Shown: piece by piece, positions 21,204 through 30,265 of the stretch | How the letters are laid out: each line of letters begins with the position of its first letter | Numbering within the stretch: position 1 is the first letter of the stretch | Source of the DNA: an uncultured Pelagibacteraceae bacterium | GTDB lineage: Bacteria; Pseudomonadota; Alphaproteobacteria; Pelagibacterales; Pelagibacteraceae | Direction: 5' to 3' | Length of the DNA: 43,206 nt | NCBI GenBank assembly: GCA_902530715.1 | Contig: CACABD010000002.1 | Coordinates: 7,501-50,706 of the forward strand | Program-made: the position numbers and the translations under genes | Notes under the pieces: generated by a model | The model's input: the letters and a program-made list of their open reading frames with translations, nothing else | Databases searched by the model: none | What the model was told of the DNA's origin: nothing

Positions 21204-21946
21204 AATTTCTTGATTTTATATTCCATAATTTTTTTTATTTCTACATAATCCTGAACTGTATCAATGCCAAAGGACTTATTTTTACTGAAAACAACATCTA
21301 TATTAATGCTATTATCAATTGCCCTTAATTGTTCGAGCCTATGTTTAATTTCATTCTTTGATTGATTTAAGCTCACAAATTTTTTTAAAATAGATGTCCT
21401 AAATTGATATATCCCAATATGACCGTAAGTATTTTTTTTGGGATGTTTACATTTTCTTAAAAATTTTTTTGCTCTTGATATTTTTTTTTTTTCTATATTG
21501 TCTTTGGTAATTACTTTAACAATACTTTTATCTATAAAATCATTTTTAGTAATTTTATTTCCCAGTGTACCAATATCTGAATTTTTCGAAATTATATTAT
21601 TATTTAAATTAACAATATCTTTGGGATTAATAAAAGGTTCATCTCCTTGAAGGTTAATAATATATTCACAATTAAATTTTTCACTGATTTTTTTATATGC
21701 TTCAAATATTCTATCTGTGCCGGTTTTATGTTTTTTTTTGGTTAAAATAAATTTACCTTTGATTTTTGAAATCTCATTAGCAATTTCCTTATCTCCTGTA
21801 GCTACATAAACCTTGCCAACTTTAGACTCTATTGCTCTTTTATAAACATGCTGAATTATTGATAAATTGCCTATTTTTATCAAAGGTTTATTAGGAAGGC
21901 GAGTTGCGCTCAATCTTGACGGTATTATAATGATAGTTTTAGACAT
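21200..21946 (-). CDS. kdsB: 3-deoxy-manno-octulosonate cytidylyltransferase
   Basis: About 248 residues, starting MSKTIIIIPSRLSATRLPNKPLIKIG, the nucleotidyltransferase signature. EYIINLQGDEPFI and HIGIYQFRTSILKKF are KdsB blocks. It activates Kdo as CMP-Kdo for lipid A core assembly and works with kdsD at 27917. The track start 33 bases upstream (MRLIDAQILQF) is rejected because it runs into a palindrome and lacks family similarity. Confidence 0.95.
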   Translation of the reverse strand: MSKTIIIIPSRLSATRLPNKPLIKIGNLSIIQHVYKRAIESKVGKVYVATGDKEIANEISKIKGKFILTKKKHKTGTDRIFEAYKKISEKFNCEYIINLQGDEPFINPKDIVNLNNNIISKNSDIGTLGNKITKNDFIDKSIVKVITKDNIEKKKISRAKKFLRKCKHPKKNTYGHIGIYQFRTSILKKFVSLNQSKNEIKHRLEQLRAIDNSINIDVVFSKNKSFGIDTVQDYVEIKKIMEYKIKKL

Positions 21947-21961
21947 AAATTGTAAAATTTG

Positions 21962-21991
21962 TGCGTCTATGAGACGCAAACTTTTTTTTAG
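21962..21991 (+). terminator. Hairpin followed by a T-tract upstream of kdsB
   Basis: TGCGTC/GACGCA forms a 6-bp stem with a 5-base loop (21962-21978), followed on the plus strand by CTTTTTTTTTA. This has the form of an intrinsic terminator, but nothing on the plus strand upstream needs ending. It sits between divergent kdsB and the cytochrome c gene. It could stop antisense transcription across kdsB, or act in the kdsB leader as a hairpin on the minus strand. Confidence 0.4.
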
Positions 21992-22040
21992 TTAGTTTTT
22001 TTTTCAATTAACATGTTATATGTGTTTTATACATAGAATA

Positions 22041-22586
22041 ATGGATTCCTTTGAGTTAAATAAAATAATTGCTTCAATACTACTTGTTGCACTATTAATA
22101 ATAGGTATTAGTAAAATTTCAAACATCATATTTAAAGTAGATAAACTTGAAAATTCAGCTTACAAAGTAGAGCTTCCAGACAGCGATACAAAGAAAATAG
22201 ACGATGGTGAAATTAAGAAGGTTGAGGAAAAAGTGGATATTTCAGCACTAATGGCTTTAGCCGATATTAATCATGGAGAAAAGGTTTTTAAAAAATGTTC
22301 GGCATGTCACTCGATAGAGGCTGGTGGAGGAAATAATATAGGTCCAGCTTTATATAATGTTGTGGGAAGAAAAATTGCGGCAATACAAGATTACAAATAT
22401 TCAAAAGCCTTAACGAATTACAAAAAAAACTGGACTTTTGAGGAATTAAACGGTTTTTTAATAAAACCACAAAAATGGATTAAAGGTACAAAAATGGCTT
22501 ACGCTGGATTAAGGAAAGAAAAAGATAGAGCCTCGGTTATTTTATATTTAAATAAGTACTCAGATAATCCACTACCTTTACCTTAA
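22041..22586 (+). CDS. Membrane-anchored c-type cytochrome (CycM-like)
   Basis: About 181 residues from MDSFELNKIIAS. One N-terminal uncleaved membrane helix (about 10-30), an acidic/lysine-rich linker, then a class I cytochrome c fold with CSACHS for covalent heme and a distal Met in GTKMAYAGL. The GGGNNIGPALYNVVGRKI block is typical of cytochrome c552/CycM, which carries electrons between bc1 and aa3 oxidase in alphaproteobacteria. I chose the ATG 21 bases inside the track ORF because it starts the conserved N-terminus. It converges on argF with a 9-base overlap. Confidence 0.92.
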   Translation: MDSFELNKIIASILLVALLIIGISKISNIIFKVDKLENSAYKVELPDSDTKKIDDGEIKKVEEKVDISALMALADINHGEKVFKKCSACHSIEAGGGNNIGPALYNVVGRKIAAIQDYKYSKALTNYKKNWTFEELNGFLIKPQKWIKGTKMAYAGLRKEKDRASVILYLNKYSDNPLPLP

Positions 22587-23507
22587 TTTTCCAAAACAAT
22601 ATAGTAATATGCTTTTTTGAACGTGAACTCTATTCAAAGCTTGTTGCCAAACACACGATCTCTTTCCTAAGAAAATTTCATCCGTAACTTCATTGCCTCG
22701 AGGTAAACAATGTAAAAAAATACAATCTTTTTTTGCATAGCTAAACAATTTCTTATTAATTTTAAAATTTTTAAATTCTTTTAATTTATTTTTTTTATTA
22801 ACTTTATCGTTAAGAGATATAACCTTATCTGAAAATATTACGTCAGCGTTGTGAACCGCTTTTACAGGATCATTATAAATATAAATTTTTCTCTTATTTT
22901 TTTTTACCCAATTTATAACATCTAACTTTGGTTGAAACTTTTTGGGGCAACCTATACGTAAATTAAATGAAAGTTTTACAGATGCTGCAATTAAACTATT
23001 TAAAACATTATTAGAATCTCCAATCCAGCAGATATTCAAATTTGAAATAGATTTTTTTTTAATTTCTTCAACTGTAAAAATATCTGACAGTACTTGTGTT
23101 GGATGAGACGATGGGCTTAAACCATTAATCACTGGGATTGAAAGATATTTTTTGAAATTTTCTAATTTGTTATCATCATCGGTTCTGAGCATAAATCCAT
23201 CGCCATAGGTCGACAAAATTTTAGCTGTATCTGCTATACTTTCACCGCCTTGCCCAAGATGAAGTTCGTTTGATCTCAAAGTAATTGTGCCACCACCTAA
23301 CTGTTTGATTGCTAAATAAAAACTCAATCGAGTCCTTAAGCTTGATTTTTCAAACATCTGTATTAATAATTTGCCTCTAAGAGGTGATCCTTTGTCAACT
23401 TCTAAGGTATTTAATTTTTTTCTGTAATTTTTTCTTTTTTTAGCATCTAAGATAATATTTCTTAAATCTTTAGTTTTAATATCTTTTAAATCAATAAAAT
23501 GTTTCAT
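22578..23507 (-). CDS. argF: Ornithine carbamoyltransferase
   Basis: A 309-residue OTCase converting ornithine and carbamoyl phosphate to citrulline. Recognisable: FEKSSLRTRLSF (the carbamoyl-phosphate loop, usually STRT, here SLRT), INGLSPSSHPTQVLSD (HPxQ retained), WIGDSNNVLNSLI and FLHCLPRGNEVTDE (HCLP retained). The ornithine-binding D-x-x-x-S-M motif is drifted to SDKVISLND. Fold and order are intact, so I keep the assignment, but the substitutions are unusual. It follows argD with a one-base gap. Confidence 0.9.
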   Translation of the reverse strand: MKHFIDLKDIKTKDLRNIILDAKKRKNYRKKLNTLEVDKGSPLRGKLLIQMFEKSSLRTRLSFYLAIKQLGGGTITLRSNELHLGQGGESIADTAKILSTYGDGFMLRTDDDNKLENFKKYLSIPVINGLSPSSHPTQVLSDIFTVEEIKKKSISNLNICWIGDSNNVLNSLIAASVKLSFNLRIGCPKKFQPKLDVINWVKKNKRKIYIYNDPVKAVHNADVIFSDKVISLNDKVNKKNKLKEFKNFKINKKLFSYAKKDCIFLHCLPRGNEVTDEIFLGKRSCVWQQALNRVHVQKSILLYCFGKLR

Positions 23508-23508
23508 A

Positions 23509-24675
23509 TTATTTGAAATTACTGCAAACTTTGGAAATAATCTTTAACGCATTATCTATTTCATTTTTCTTAACATTTAATGGAGGCAAAACTCGAATTA
23601 CATTTTCAGCTGCACGGATTGTTAATAATCTGTTATCCATTAACTTTTGTATAAATTTTGTTGGATCTTTATAGAGTTGAATGCCAATTAATAAACCCTT
23701 GCCTCTTATTTCTTTGATAGTTTTTGGGTGTTTGGATTTAATATTGTTGAGACTTTCTAAAAAATATTTAGATAGACTTTTTACGTTATTTAAAAAACTT
23801 TTTTTAGTTACAATATCCATAACTGTATTACCAACAGACATAGCCAAAGGGTTTCCTCCAAAAGTTGATCCATGAGATCCAGCGACCATTCCAGAGGCAA
23901 CCTTTTTATTCATTAAAACTGCTCCAATAGGAAATCCACCGCCAATTCCCTTAGCAATTGGGACAATGTCAGGTTTTACTTTAGATTTTTCAAACGCAAA
24001 AAAATCTCCAGATCTTGCAATGCCACATTGTACTTCGTCTAAAATCAATAATATATTTTTTTTGTTACACAAATGTCTCAGTTCTTTCAAACACCAATCA
24101 GGTATTACTTTAATCCCGCCTTCTCCCATGATTGTTTCAACCATAATTGCAGCGGTGTTTTTATTTATCTTTTTTTTTAATGAGTCATGATTTCCAAAAT
24201 TAAAATGGTCAAATCCTGGTATTTTAGGCCCAAATCCCTCTGTCATTTTTTTTGATCCACTAGCGAAAATTGCTGCCAATGTTCTTCCATGAAATGAATT
24301 TTTAACACACAAAATTCTGTTTTTATTGGGTTTACCAATTGAATAAAAGTATCTTCTCGCAACTTTAACCGCAGCCTCTGTTGCCTCAGTTCCACTATTT
24401 TGGAAAATTACAAAATCAGCAAAAGTTTTATTACATAGCTTTTTTGCAAGTTTTTCACCCTCTGGAATTTGAAATGCATTAGAGACATGCCATAGTTTCT
24501 GGGATTGATTTTTTATAGTTTTTACAAGTTTTGGATGCGAATGACCCAAAGAATTTACTGCAATACCTTGGACAAAGTCTAGATACTTTTTATTATCTGA
24601 AGAAAATAAGTAACTTCCCTTTCCAAATTTAAAAGAGATTTTTTTTCTATTATAGTTTTTTGCTAAATAGCTCAT
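23509..24675 (-). CDS. argD: Acetylornithine/succinyldiaminopimelate aminotransferase
   Basis: A 388-residue class III PLP aminotransferase. NSGTEATEAAVKVARR, SFHGRTLAA, ILDEVQCGIARSG and the PLP-lysine block AKGIGGGFPIGAVLM are all present, and GSHGSTFGGNPLA closes the active site. It makes N-acetylornithine in arginine synthesis and often serves in lysine synthesis. It lies between the ABC permease gene (4-base overlap) and argF. Confidence 0.96.
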   Translation of the reverse strand: MSYLAKNYNRKKISFKFGKGSYLFSSDNKKYLDFVQGIAVNSLGHSHPKLVKTIKNQSQKLWHVSNAFQIPEGEKLAKKLCNKTFADFVIFQNSGTEATEAAVKVARRYFYSIGKPNKNRILCVKNSFHGRTLAAIFASGSKKMTEGFGPKIPGFDHFNFGNHDSLKKKINKNTAAIMVETIMGEGGIKVIPDWCLKELRHLCNKKNILLILDEVQCGIARSGDFFAFEKSKVKPDIVPIAKGIGGGFPIGAVLMNKKVASGMVAGSHGSTFGGNPLAMSVGNTVMDIVTKKSFLNNVKSLSKYFLESLNNIKSKHPKTIKEIRGKGLLIGIQLYKDPTKFIQKLMDNRLLTIRAAENVIRVLPPLNVKKNEIDNALKIISKVCSNFK

Positions 24676-25484
24676 GTCTTTATTTTATATCCTATTTTAT
24701 ATAAATAATAAGCGGTCCACCACAAAAGTAAATTTAGAACTAACAAGTAAATTAACCCAAATGTTGTGGATCCATCACTTATACCAATCATCGAAAATCT
24801 CAAACCATCTATCATGTGAAAAAAGGGATTATAAAAACTCATTTCTTTTAGTAAATCTGGAAGTCTCTCAATTGAATAAAATGTTCCCGATAAAAAAGAT
24901 AAAGGCACTATTACAAAATTAGTGACGGTAGCCATGTTATCGTATCTATCGGCCCATAAACCAGCTATAAAACCTAAAGATCCCATAAAAAATGAAGAAA
25001 ATAATAAGTAAATTATGAAATAGTAATAATTTAATATGGCTATATTTACAAACAATTTAAAACAAACAATAGACACAAAGCAAATTATAAATGCTCTTGT
25101 GACTGAGGCCAAAATGATTGCTAATGATACTTCTGCTGCAGACAACGGACTTCCAATTAAATCTATGATATTTCCCATCATTTTACCTCCTAATATTGAA
25201 GATGATGAGTGGGAAAAAGATTGTTGAATTACTTGCATAGAGATTAGCCCTGGTGCTAAAAACTGAATAAAAGGTAAACCTAAAACTTCACCTTTAAGTT
25301 TTCCTAAAGAAACAGATATTACAATTAAAAATAGAATACTTGTCAACATTGGACCTAATATTGTTTGTCCTGATACAATTAAAAATCTTAAAGTTTCTTT
25401 TTGATATAATGAATAAAAACCTATCCAATTTATTAATCCAAATCTTCTCTTTCCAATTTTATATTTTTTATTTAATTCAACCAT
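24672..25484 (-). CDS. ABC-2 type transporter permease
   Basis: A 270-residue integral membrane protein with about six hydrophobic segments, starting near ILGPMLTSILFLIVISVSLG. The ABC-2 signature is clear in FVIVPLSFLSGTFYSIERLPDLL and the following NPFFHMIDGLRFSMIG, close to the YadH/NodJ group. No ATPase gene adjoins it, so its partner must be elsewhere. It overlaps argD by 4 bases and probably heads that transcript. Substrate unknown; sugar, lipid or polymer export is typical. Confidence 0.87.
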   Translation of the reverse strand: MVELNKKYKIGKRRFGLINWIGFYSLYQKETLRFLIVSGQTILGPMLTSILFLIVISVSLGKLKGEVLGLPFIQFLAPGLISMQVIQQSFSHSSSSILGGKMMGNIIDLIGSPLSAAEVSLAIILASVTRAFIICFVSIVCFKLFVNIAILNYYYFIIYLLFSSFFMGSLGFIAGLWADRYDNMATVTNFVIVPLSFLSGTFYSIERLPDLLKEMSFYNPFFHMIDGLRFSMIGISDGSTTFGLIYLLVLNLLLWWTAYYLYKIGYKIKT

Positions 25485-25606
25485 AAATATAATTCTTAAT
25501 AATTTAAAAAAACTGTGAGGAAATAAAATAATATGCTTGTTTAAAAATTAAATTTATTTATGCTATATATAGTATTTAATTTATAATTAATTACTAAATA
25601 TAGTTT

Positions 25607-26095
25607 ATGAATTGGACAGAAGAAAAAGTAGCAAAATTAAAAGCACTTTGGGGCAAAGGTAATACTGCCAGTCAAATTGCTGAAATATTAGGCGGTGTAA
25701 GTAGAAACGCAGTAATTGGTAAGGCCCACAGGCTTAATTTGTCTGGCAAAATTGTTGCAAAAAAAGGATCATCAATACAAAGAAATAATAAAACAAAAAA
25801 TTTAAACTATAAAAAAGTTAGAAAAGGAAAGTTTAAATCTTTAGTAATAGAAAAAGATTTTGAGCCAGAAAATCCGAAACAACTTGAAGAACTTGATGAA
25901 AACTCCTGCAAATGGCCTATAGGACATCCTAATGAAGAAAATTTTTATTTTTGTGGTAGGACTTCACTTAAAGACTTTTCCTATTGTAAACTTCACTTAC
26001 TGTATGCATTTCAGCCTAAAAACAAAAAAGAAGATGTCGTTGAAAAAGATAGTGAAGTGCCAAAATTTATTCAAAAAAAAATTAGATCAGCTTAA
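25607..26095 (+). CDS. gcrA: GcrA cell cycle regulator family protein
   Basis: A 162-residue protein beginning MNWTEEKVAKLKALWGKGNTASQIAEILGGVSRNAVIGKAHRLNLSG, the helix-turn-helix N-terminus of GcrA. The C-terminal part has CKWPIG and FCGRTSLKDFSYCKLH, the conserved Cys-rich sigma-70-binding end. In Caulobacter GcrA binds RNA polymerase holoenzyme and activates promoters at methylated GANTC. The 122-base divergent gap upstream (25485-25606) is AT-rich and probably holds both promoters. Confidence 0.94.
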   Translation: MNWTEEKVAKLKALWGKGNTASQIAEILGGVSRNAVIGKAHRLNLSGKIVAKKGSSIQRNNKTKNLNYKKVRKGKFKSLVIEKDFEPENPKQLEELDENSCKWPIGHPNEENFYFCGRTSLKDFSYCKLHLLYAFQPKNKKEDVVEKDSEVPKFIQKKIRSA

Positions 26096-26329
26096 TAATT
26101 TTTTTTTCGCGGCTTGAAATTCTTTCTTGCTAATTGTGCCATCCTTATAAAAAATTTTAAGTTTTTTTAATTCTTCTGATATATTCTTAGAGGGGCTTTT
26201 GTCTATATCTAAATTTTTTAATTTATTTAAATTTTTTGCTTTAACTCCTCGATCGATTCCTTGTACAGCCAAATACAAAACAAAAAATAAAATCAAACCT
26301 ACGATAATATAAATAATCCAACTTATCAT
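26087..26329 (-). CDS. Small membrane protein with SHOCT domain
   Basis: An 80-residue protein with one N-terminal membrane helix (about 4-25, WIIYIIVGLILFFVLYLAV) and a C-terminal SHOCT-type motif (LKKLKIFYKDGTISKKEFQAAKKKLL). SHOCT segments occur at the ends of many small membrane proteins, probably for protein contacts; no specific role is known here. Located 9 bases after the SDR gene, likely in the same transcript, converging on gcrA. Confidence 0.75.
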   Translation of the reverse strand: MISWIIYIIVGLILFFVLYLAVQGIDRGVKAKNLNKLKNLDIDKSPSKNISEELKKLKIFYKDGTISKKEFQAAKKKLLS

Positions 26330-26338
26330 AATATAAAT

Positions 26339-27286
26339 TTATTTTTTTTTTGCATATTCGCCAGTTTCTTTCCACATATAACAATATTTTTCTACTTCTT
26401 TGTCAAAATTTCGATTAAAATTTTTACCAATATCAATATTTGTTTTATATTTTCCTGAAGGGATATTGTGATAAAAAAGTAATTTTATTTGATCTCTTGT
26501 AATTAAGGGATTAGGTAAAATCTGGAAAAAAGTTGCCATAATATTTGCTAAAAATAGAGGCATGGGTACAAAAAATCTTTTTTTTTCAATTAATTTAAGT
26601 AATTTTTCTATAATCTGTTTAAAAGTCAATTCGTCTGGTCCAATACACTCAATTATTTTATTAGGGTTATCTTTTTCTATTAAATCTATGATTAAATTAC
26701 ATATGTCAATACAATGTAAAGGCATAAATTTAGTTTTACCTCTGTAATATAACGGAAAAATTGGCAACATGTTCAATAATCCCATTATCATGGTTGTAAA
26801 GTTATCATCAACAGAGTAAATGATTGATGGTTTTAGAATTATCGATTCTTTAAAGTTTTTTTGAACTGCCATTTCTCCATTTAATTTACTCATTGCATAC
26901 TTAGAGTCCTTTGCATTTTCAATTCCAAGTGCAGAAAGATGAATAAATTTATCTAATTTATGTTTCTGACAAAGACGTGATATCATGCTTGGAAATTTTT
27001 CATGTATATTCGTAAAAGTATTAGCTCCCTTTTCAAATAAAATTCCAACCAAATTTACACAAACGTCTGCTTTTTTAATAAGTTTGTCTATTTTATTAAA
27101 ATCAAATATATTTGTTTCAACAATATCTAAATATCCGGGATTTGCTTGAGTTTTTAATATATAGCCTTTTTGATGTAAATTTCTCGTTACTGCAGTAACC
27201 TTTAAATTTTTTTGTGTAAGACCTCTTATCAAGTTTCGACCAATCTGACCACTAGCGCCAAAAATTAGACAATTTTTTGGTTTCAT
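26339..27286 (-). CDS. Atypical SDR / NAD-dependent epimerase, NDUFA9-like (complex I subunit family)
   Basis: A 315-residue extended/atypical short-chain dehydrogenase. The N-terminal nucleotide motif is GASGQIGRNLIRGL (GxxGxxG). FIHLSALGIENAKDSKYAMSKLNGE carries the S-x-Y-x-x-x-K-like region, and ILKPSIIYSVDDNF is typical of the NDUFA9-like group widespread in alphaproteobacteria. The eukaryotic homologue is a structural NAD(P)H-binding subunit of complex I; the bacterial role is not settled. Divergent from rnd with a 25-base gap. Confidence 0.85.
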   Translation of the reverse strand: MKPKNCLIFGASGQIGRNLIRGLTQKNLKVTAVTRNLHQKGYILKTQANPGYLDIVETNIFDFNKIDKLIKKADVCVNLVGILFEKGANTFTNIHEKFPSMISRLCQKHKLDKFIHLSALGIENAKDSKYAMSKLNGEMAVQKNFKESIILKPSIIYSVDDNFTTMIMGLLNMLPIFPLYYRGKTKFMPLHCIDICNLIIDLIEKDNPNKIIECIGPDELTFKQIIEKLLKLIEKKRFFVPMPLFLANIMATFFQILPNPLITRDQIKLLFYHNIPSGKYKTNIDIGKNFNRNFDKEVEKYCYMWKETGEYAKKK

Positions 27287-27311
27287 ATATATATTAAGTA
27301 TTAAAAATTTT

Positions 27312-27917
27312 ATGGATATAAAAGTTCACAATCATGATTTACCAAAAGATATAGAATTTGGCAATAAGATTGCGATTGATTGCGAATTTATGGGTCTTAA
27401 TTTTTTAAGAGATAAATTATGCCTTGTTCAAATTTCTTCTGGAAAAAATGATGCGCACATTGTGCAACTAAATAGAGTGAATTATGATGCCCCAAATCTA
27501 AAGAAAGTCTTATCAAATAGATCAATAATTAAAATATTTCATTATGCAAGGGCAGATCTCGTTTTTATAAAAAAATATTTAAAAATTGAAGTTGATAATA
27601 TTGAAGATACAAAATTACAGTCAAAATTAATTAGAAAGTATACTGATAAACATGGTCTTAAAGATTTGATTAAGGAGTTTGTTGGAGTTGATATAAGTAA
27701 GCAATATCAATCATCAGATTTCGGAGGAGAATTATCACCTGCTCAAATTAAATATTGCGCTAATGATGTTGTATATTTGCATAAAATTAATGATGTATTG
27801 AATAAAATGCTAGTAAGAGAAAAAAGAATAAACCTTTACAAAGACTGTTTAAAATATTTAAACACTAGAGTGAATCTGGATTTAGAGTGCTTTCCAGATG
27901 ATATTTGGTCACATTAA
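27312..27917 (+). CDS. rnd: Ribonuclease D family 3'-5' exoribonuclease (short form)
   Basis: A 201-residue DEDDy exonuclease. Exo I: IAIDCEFMGL; Exo II: FHYARADLVFIKK; Exo III: YCANDVVYLHKI (Tyr-x3-Asp). There is no C-terminal HRDC domain, giving the short alphaproteobacterial form. RNase D trims tRNA and other RNA 3' ends. The stop and the kdsD start overlap by one base (TAATG), so the two are coupled. Confidence 0.93.
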   Translation: MDIKVHNHDLPKDIEFGNKIAIDCEFMGLNFLRDKLCLVQISSGKNDAHIVQLNRVNYDAPNLKKVLSNRSIIKIFHYARADLVFIKKYLKIEVDNIEDTKLQSKLIRKYTDKHGLKDLIKEFVGVDISKQYQSSDFGGELSPAQIKYCANDVVYLHKINDVLNKMLVREKRINLYKDCLKYLNTRVNLDLECFPDDIWSH

Positions 27918-28897
27918 TGAATAGAAACAAATTTAAAAAAATAGCAAAGGAAGTTATTTCCTTTGAAATAAAATCATTACAGAAATTAAGAACTTCAATT
28001 GATAAAAATTTTAACAAAGCTTTGACTGCAATTACCAATTGTAGGAAGGGGAAAATAATATTGTCTGGTGTTGGTAAGTCTGGCATAATAGCAAAAAAAA
28101 TATCATCTACACTTTCATCGGTTGGAACTCCTTCTTTTTTTGTTGACGCAAGTGCATGTTCTCATGGTGATCTAGGACAGATAAGTAGTAACGACGTTCT
28201 CATTTTAATTAGCAATAGTGGAGAGTCAGCTGAATTAAAGAATATAATACAACATGCTAATAGAAATAAAGATATTATTTTAATAGGAATAGTTTCAAAA
28301 AAAAATTCATTACTTTACAAAAATTCTGATATAAAAATTTTGTTGCCAGAAGTTAGGGAAGCTGGACCTGGAAATATAATACCAACATCTTCAACGGTAA
28401 TGCAACTTGCAATAGGGGATGCATTAGCTATTTCAACAATGAAACAAAAAAATTTTGGTGAAAAGGAATTCAAAAAATTTCACCCATCTGGAAGTATTGG
28501 TGCTAAGCTTAAAACAGTTGAAGATTTAATGCTAAAGGGTAAAAAAATACCATTTATAAAAGAAAATACTAAGATGAGAGTTGCATTAAAAATTATTACT
28601 AAAAAAAAACTTGGTGTTTTGATTGTTCAAAATAATTCAAAAAAAACAAATGGTATTATAACTGATGGACAAATAAGAAGGTTTAGTGAAAAAGAGGGTA
28701 ATTTAGATAACTTTAAAGTTAAAGACGTGATGACAAAAAATCCAATATCTATAAATAAGGATGTTTTGGCCGCGAAAGCCTTATCATTAATGAATTCTAA
28801 GAGAATTACATCTTTATGCGTACATAAAAATAAAATTATCAATAAAACAATTGGTATTATTCACATACATAATATTTTAGAAAATAACATTCAGTAA
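27917..28897 (+). CDS. kdsD: Arabinose-5-phosphate isomerase
   Basis: About 326 residues from the ATG at 27917 (the track uses an upstream TTG). An N-terminal SIS domain (SGVGKSGIIAKKISSTLSS, ACSHGDLGQIS, ISNSGESAELKNI) is followed by FHPSGSIGAKL and two CBS domains (VKDVMTKNPISINKD in the second). It isomerises ribulose-5-P to arabinose-5-P for Kdo synthesis. kdsD-lptC-lptB form an LPS cluster, matching kdsB at 21200. Confidence 0.95.
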   Translation: MNRNKFKKIAKEVISFEIKSLQKLRTSIDKNFNKALTAITNCRKGKIILSGVGKSGIIAKKISSTLSSVGTPSFFVDASACSHGDLGQISSNDVLILISNSGESAELKNIIQHANRNKDIILIGIVSKKNSLLYKNSDIKILLPEVREAGPGNIIPTSSTVMQLAIGDALAISTMKQKNFGEKEFKKFHPSGSIGAKLKTVEDLMLKGKKIPFIKENTKMRVALKIITKKKLGVLIVQNNSKKTNGIITDGQIRRFSEKEGNLDNFKVKDVMTKNPISINKDVLAAKALSLMNSKRITSLCVHKNKIINKTIGIIHIHNILENNIQ

Positions 28898-29497
28898 ATG
28901 GATAAAAAGTCTTACATTCAAATTTTTATTATCTGCGGAATAGTTTTTATCACAACATTTGTTTATTTAAATTACTTTAAAAACCCTAGTGCTGGCTATG
29001 TTGAGAATTTAAGAAATAATGAAAATTCAAAAGTTCTAGAGGGATCGGGTGATATGATAAAGCAAATGTCATATTTTTCAGAGGATAATAAGGGTAATAG
29101 ATACGAAATAACTTCTGAGTCGGGCATTATTAATCCTGACAAATCAAATTTAATATTAATGAATAAAGTGACTGCCGTGATATTTTTATTAAATGGTGAA
29201 AAAATTTTTATCAGTTCAAATGAGGCTAGATATAATGATGAAAATAATGATACAACTTTTAGTGGATATGTTAAAATGATCTATAACGATAACAAAATAA
29301 TTTCTGAAAATCTCGATCTGTCATTTAAAGATCAAACTGCAGTCTTATATGATAATGTAAATTATATAAGTAATTTAACTAAATTGAATGCAGATAGAAT
29401 TATTATAGATTTTATAAGTAAAAATACAAAAATTGAAATGGATGACAAAAAAAATAATATTCTTGTTCGTAGTAAAGTAAAAAATGTCAGTAATTAA
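28898..29497 (+). CDS. lptC: LPS export ABC transporter periplasmic protein LptC
   Basis: A 199-residue protein with one N-terminal inner-membrane helix (about 6-26) and a periplasmic beta-jellyroll repeat region. GNRYEITSESGIINPDKSNLILMNKVTAVIF and the repeated N-x-A-x-Y-n-D pattern are typical of LptC/OstA-like folds. LptC passes LPS from LptB2FG to LptA. It directly abuts kdsD and overlaps lptB by 14 bases. No separate lptA lies between lptC and lptB, where it is commonly found. Confidence 0.88.
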   Translation: MDKKSYIQIFIICGIVFITTFVYLNYFKNPSAGYVENLRNNENSKVLEGSGDMIKQMSYFSEDNKGNRYEITSESGIINPDKSNLILMNKVTAVIFLLNGEKIFISSNEARYNDENNDTTFSGYVKMIYNDNKIISENLDLSFKDQTAVLYDNVNYISNLTKLNADRIIIDFISKNTKIEMDDKKNNILVRSKVKNVSN

Positions 29498-30260
29498 AAA
29501 ATTTCGTATTATAAAATTTAAACAAAAAAAACCACTGCTGAAGTTGGAAAATATTAATATTGCATTTGCTAAAAGGCCCGTTTTACAAAATATTAATTTA
29601 GAAATAAATCATGGGGAGATACTCGGAATGCTCGGGCCAAATGGGGTTGGTAAATCTACAATATTCAATCTAATTACTGGTTTAATAAAACCTGATAAAG
29701 GAAATATAATTATAAACGATGAAAATGTTAATGAATTTCCAATATTTGTTAGAACATCTAGATTCAAGCTAAATGTTTGCCCACAAATTGGGGGATATTT
29801 TTATGATTTGACTTTACAAGAAAATCTCAAAGCGGTGGGTGAAATTCAAGTTAGAGAAACTAGACTAAGAGATGAAAAAATTAATTATTTAATTTCAAAG
29901 TTTGATTTAGAAAATATTAGAGATATAAAGGCTCGTCATTTATCTGGTGGACAAAAAAAGCGCTTAATTCTAGCAATGGCTCTATTGGGCGATCCAGAGT
30001 TGCTCTTGTTGGATGAACCGTTTAGTGCTTTAGATTTAAAATCTATAAAAACATTGCAAGATATAATTATAAATTTACAGTCAGAGAGAAAAATAAGTAT
30101 CTGCATAACAGATCATCAAGCAGCAGACTTACTTAGAGTTTGTGATACTGCAATAGTTTTAGCTGAGGGAAAAGTCATAGCAAAAGGAACTCCTTCAGAG
30201 CTAGTAAAGAATGAAAATGCAATAAATGCATATTTTGGTGACTCATTTAAATTCAATTAA
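29484..30260 (+). CDS. lptB: LPS export ABC transporter ATPase LptB
   Basis: A 258-residue ABC ATPase. Walker A GPNGVGKSTIFNLITG, signature LSGGQKKRLILAMAL, Walker B LLLLDEPFSALD and the switch His in ITDHQA are intact. The region after Walker A (QIGGYFYDLTLQENL) is LptB-like. It powers LPS extraction from the inner membrane together with LptFG. The start lies inside lptC, so translation is coupled. Only five bases separate it from aroA. Confidence 0.95.
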   Translation: MSVIKKFRIIKFKQKKPLLKLENINIAFAKRPVLQNINLEINHGEILGMLGPNGVGKSTIFNLITGLIKPDKGNIIINDENVNEFPIFVRTSRFKLNVCPQIGGYFYDLTLQENLKAVGEIQVRETRLRDEKINYLISKFDLENIRDIKARHLSGGQKKRLILAMALLGDPELLLLDEPFSALDLKSIKTLQDIIINLQSERKISICITDHQAADLLRVCDTAIVLAEGKVIAKGTPSELVKNENAINAYFGDSFKFN

Positions 30261-30265
30261 ATTTT

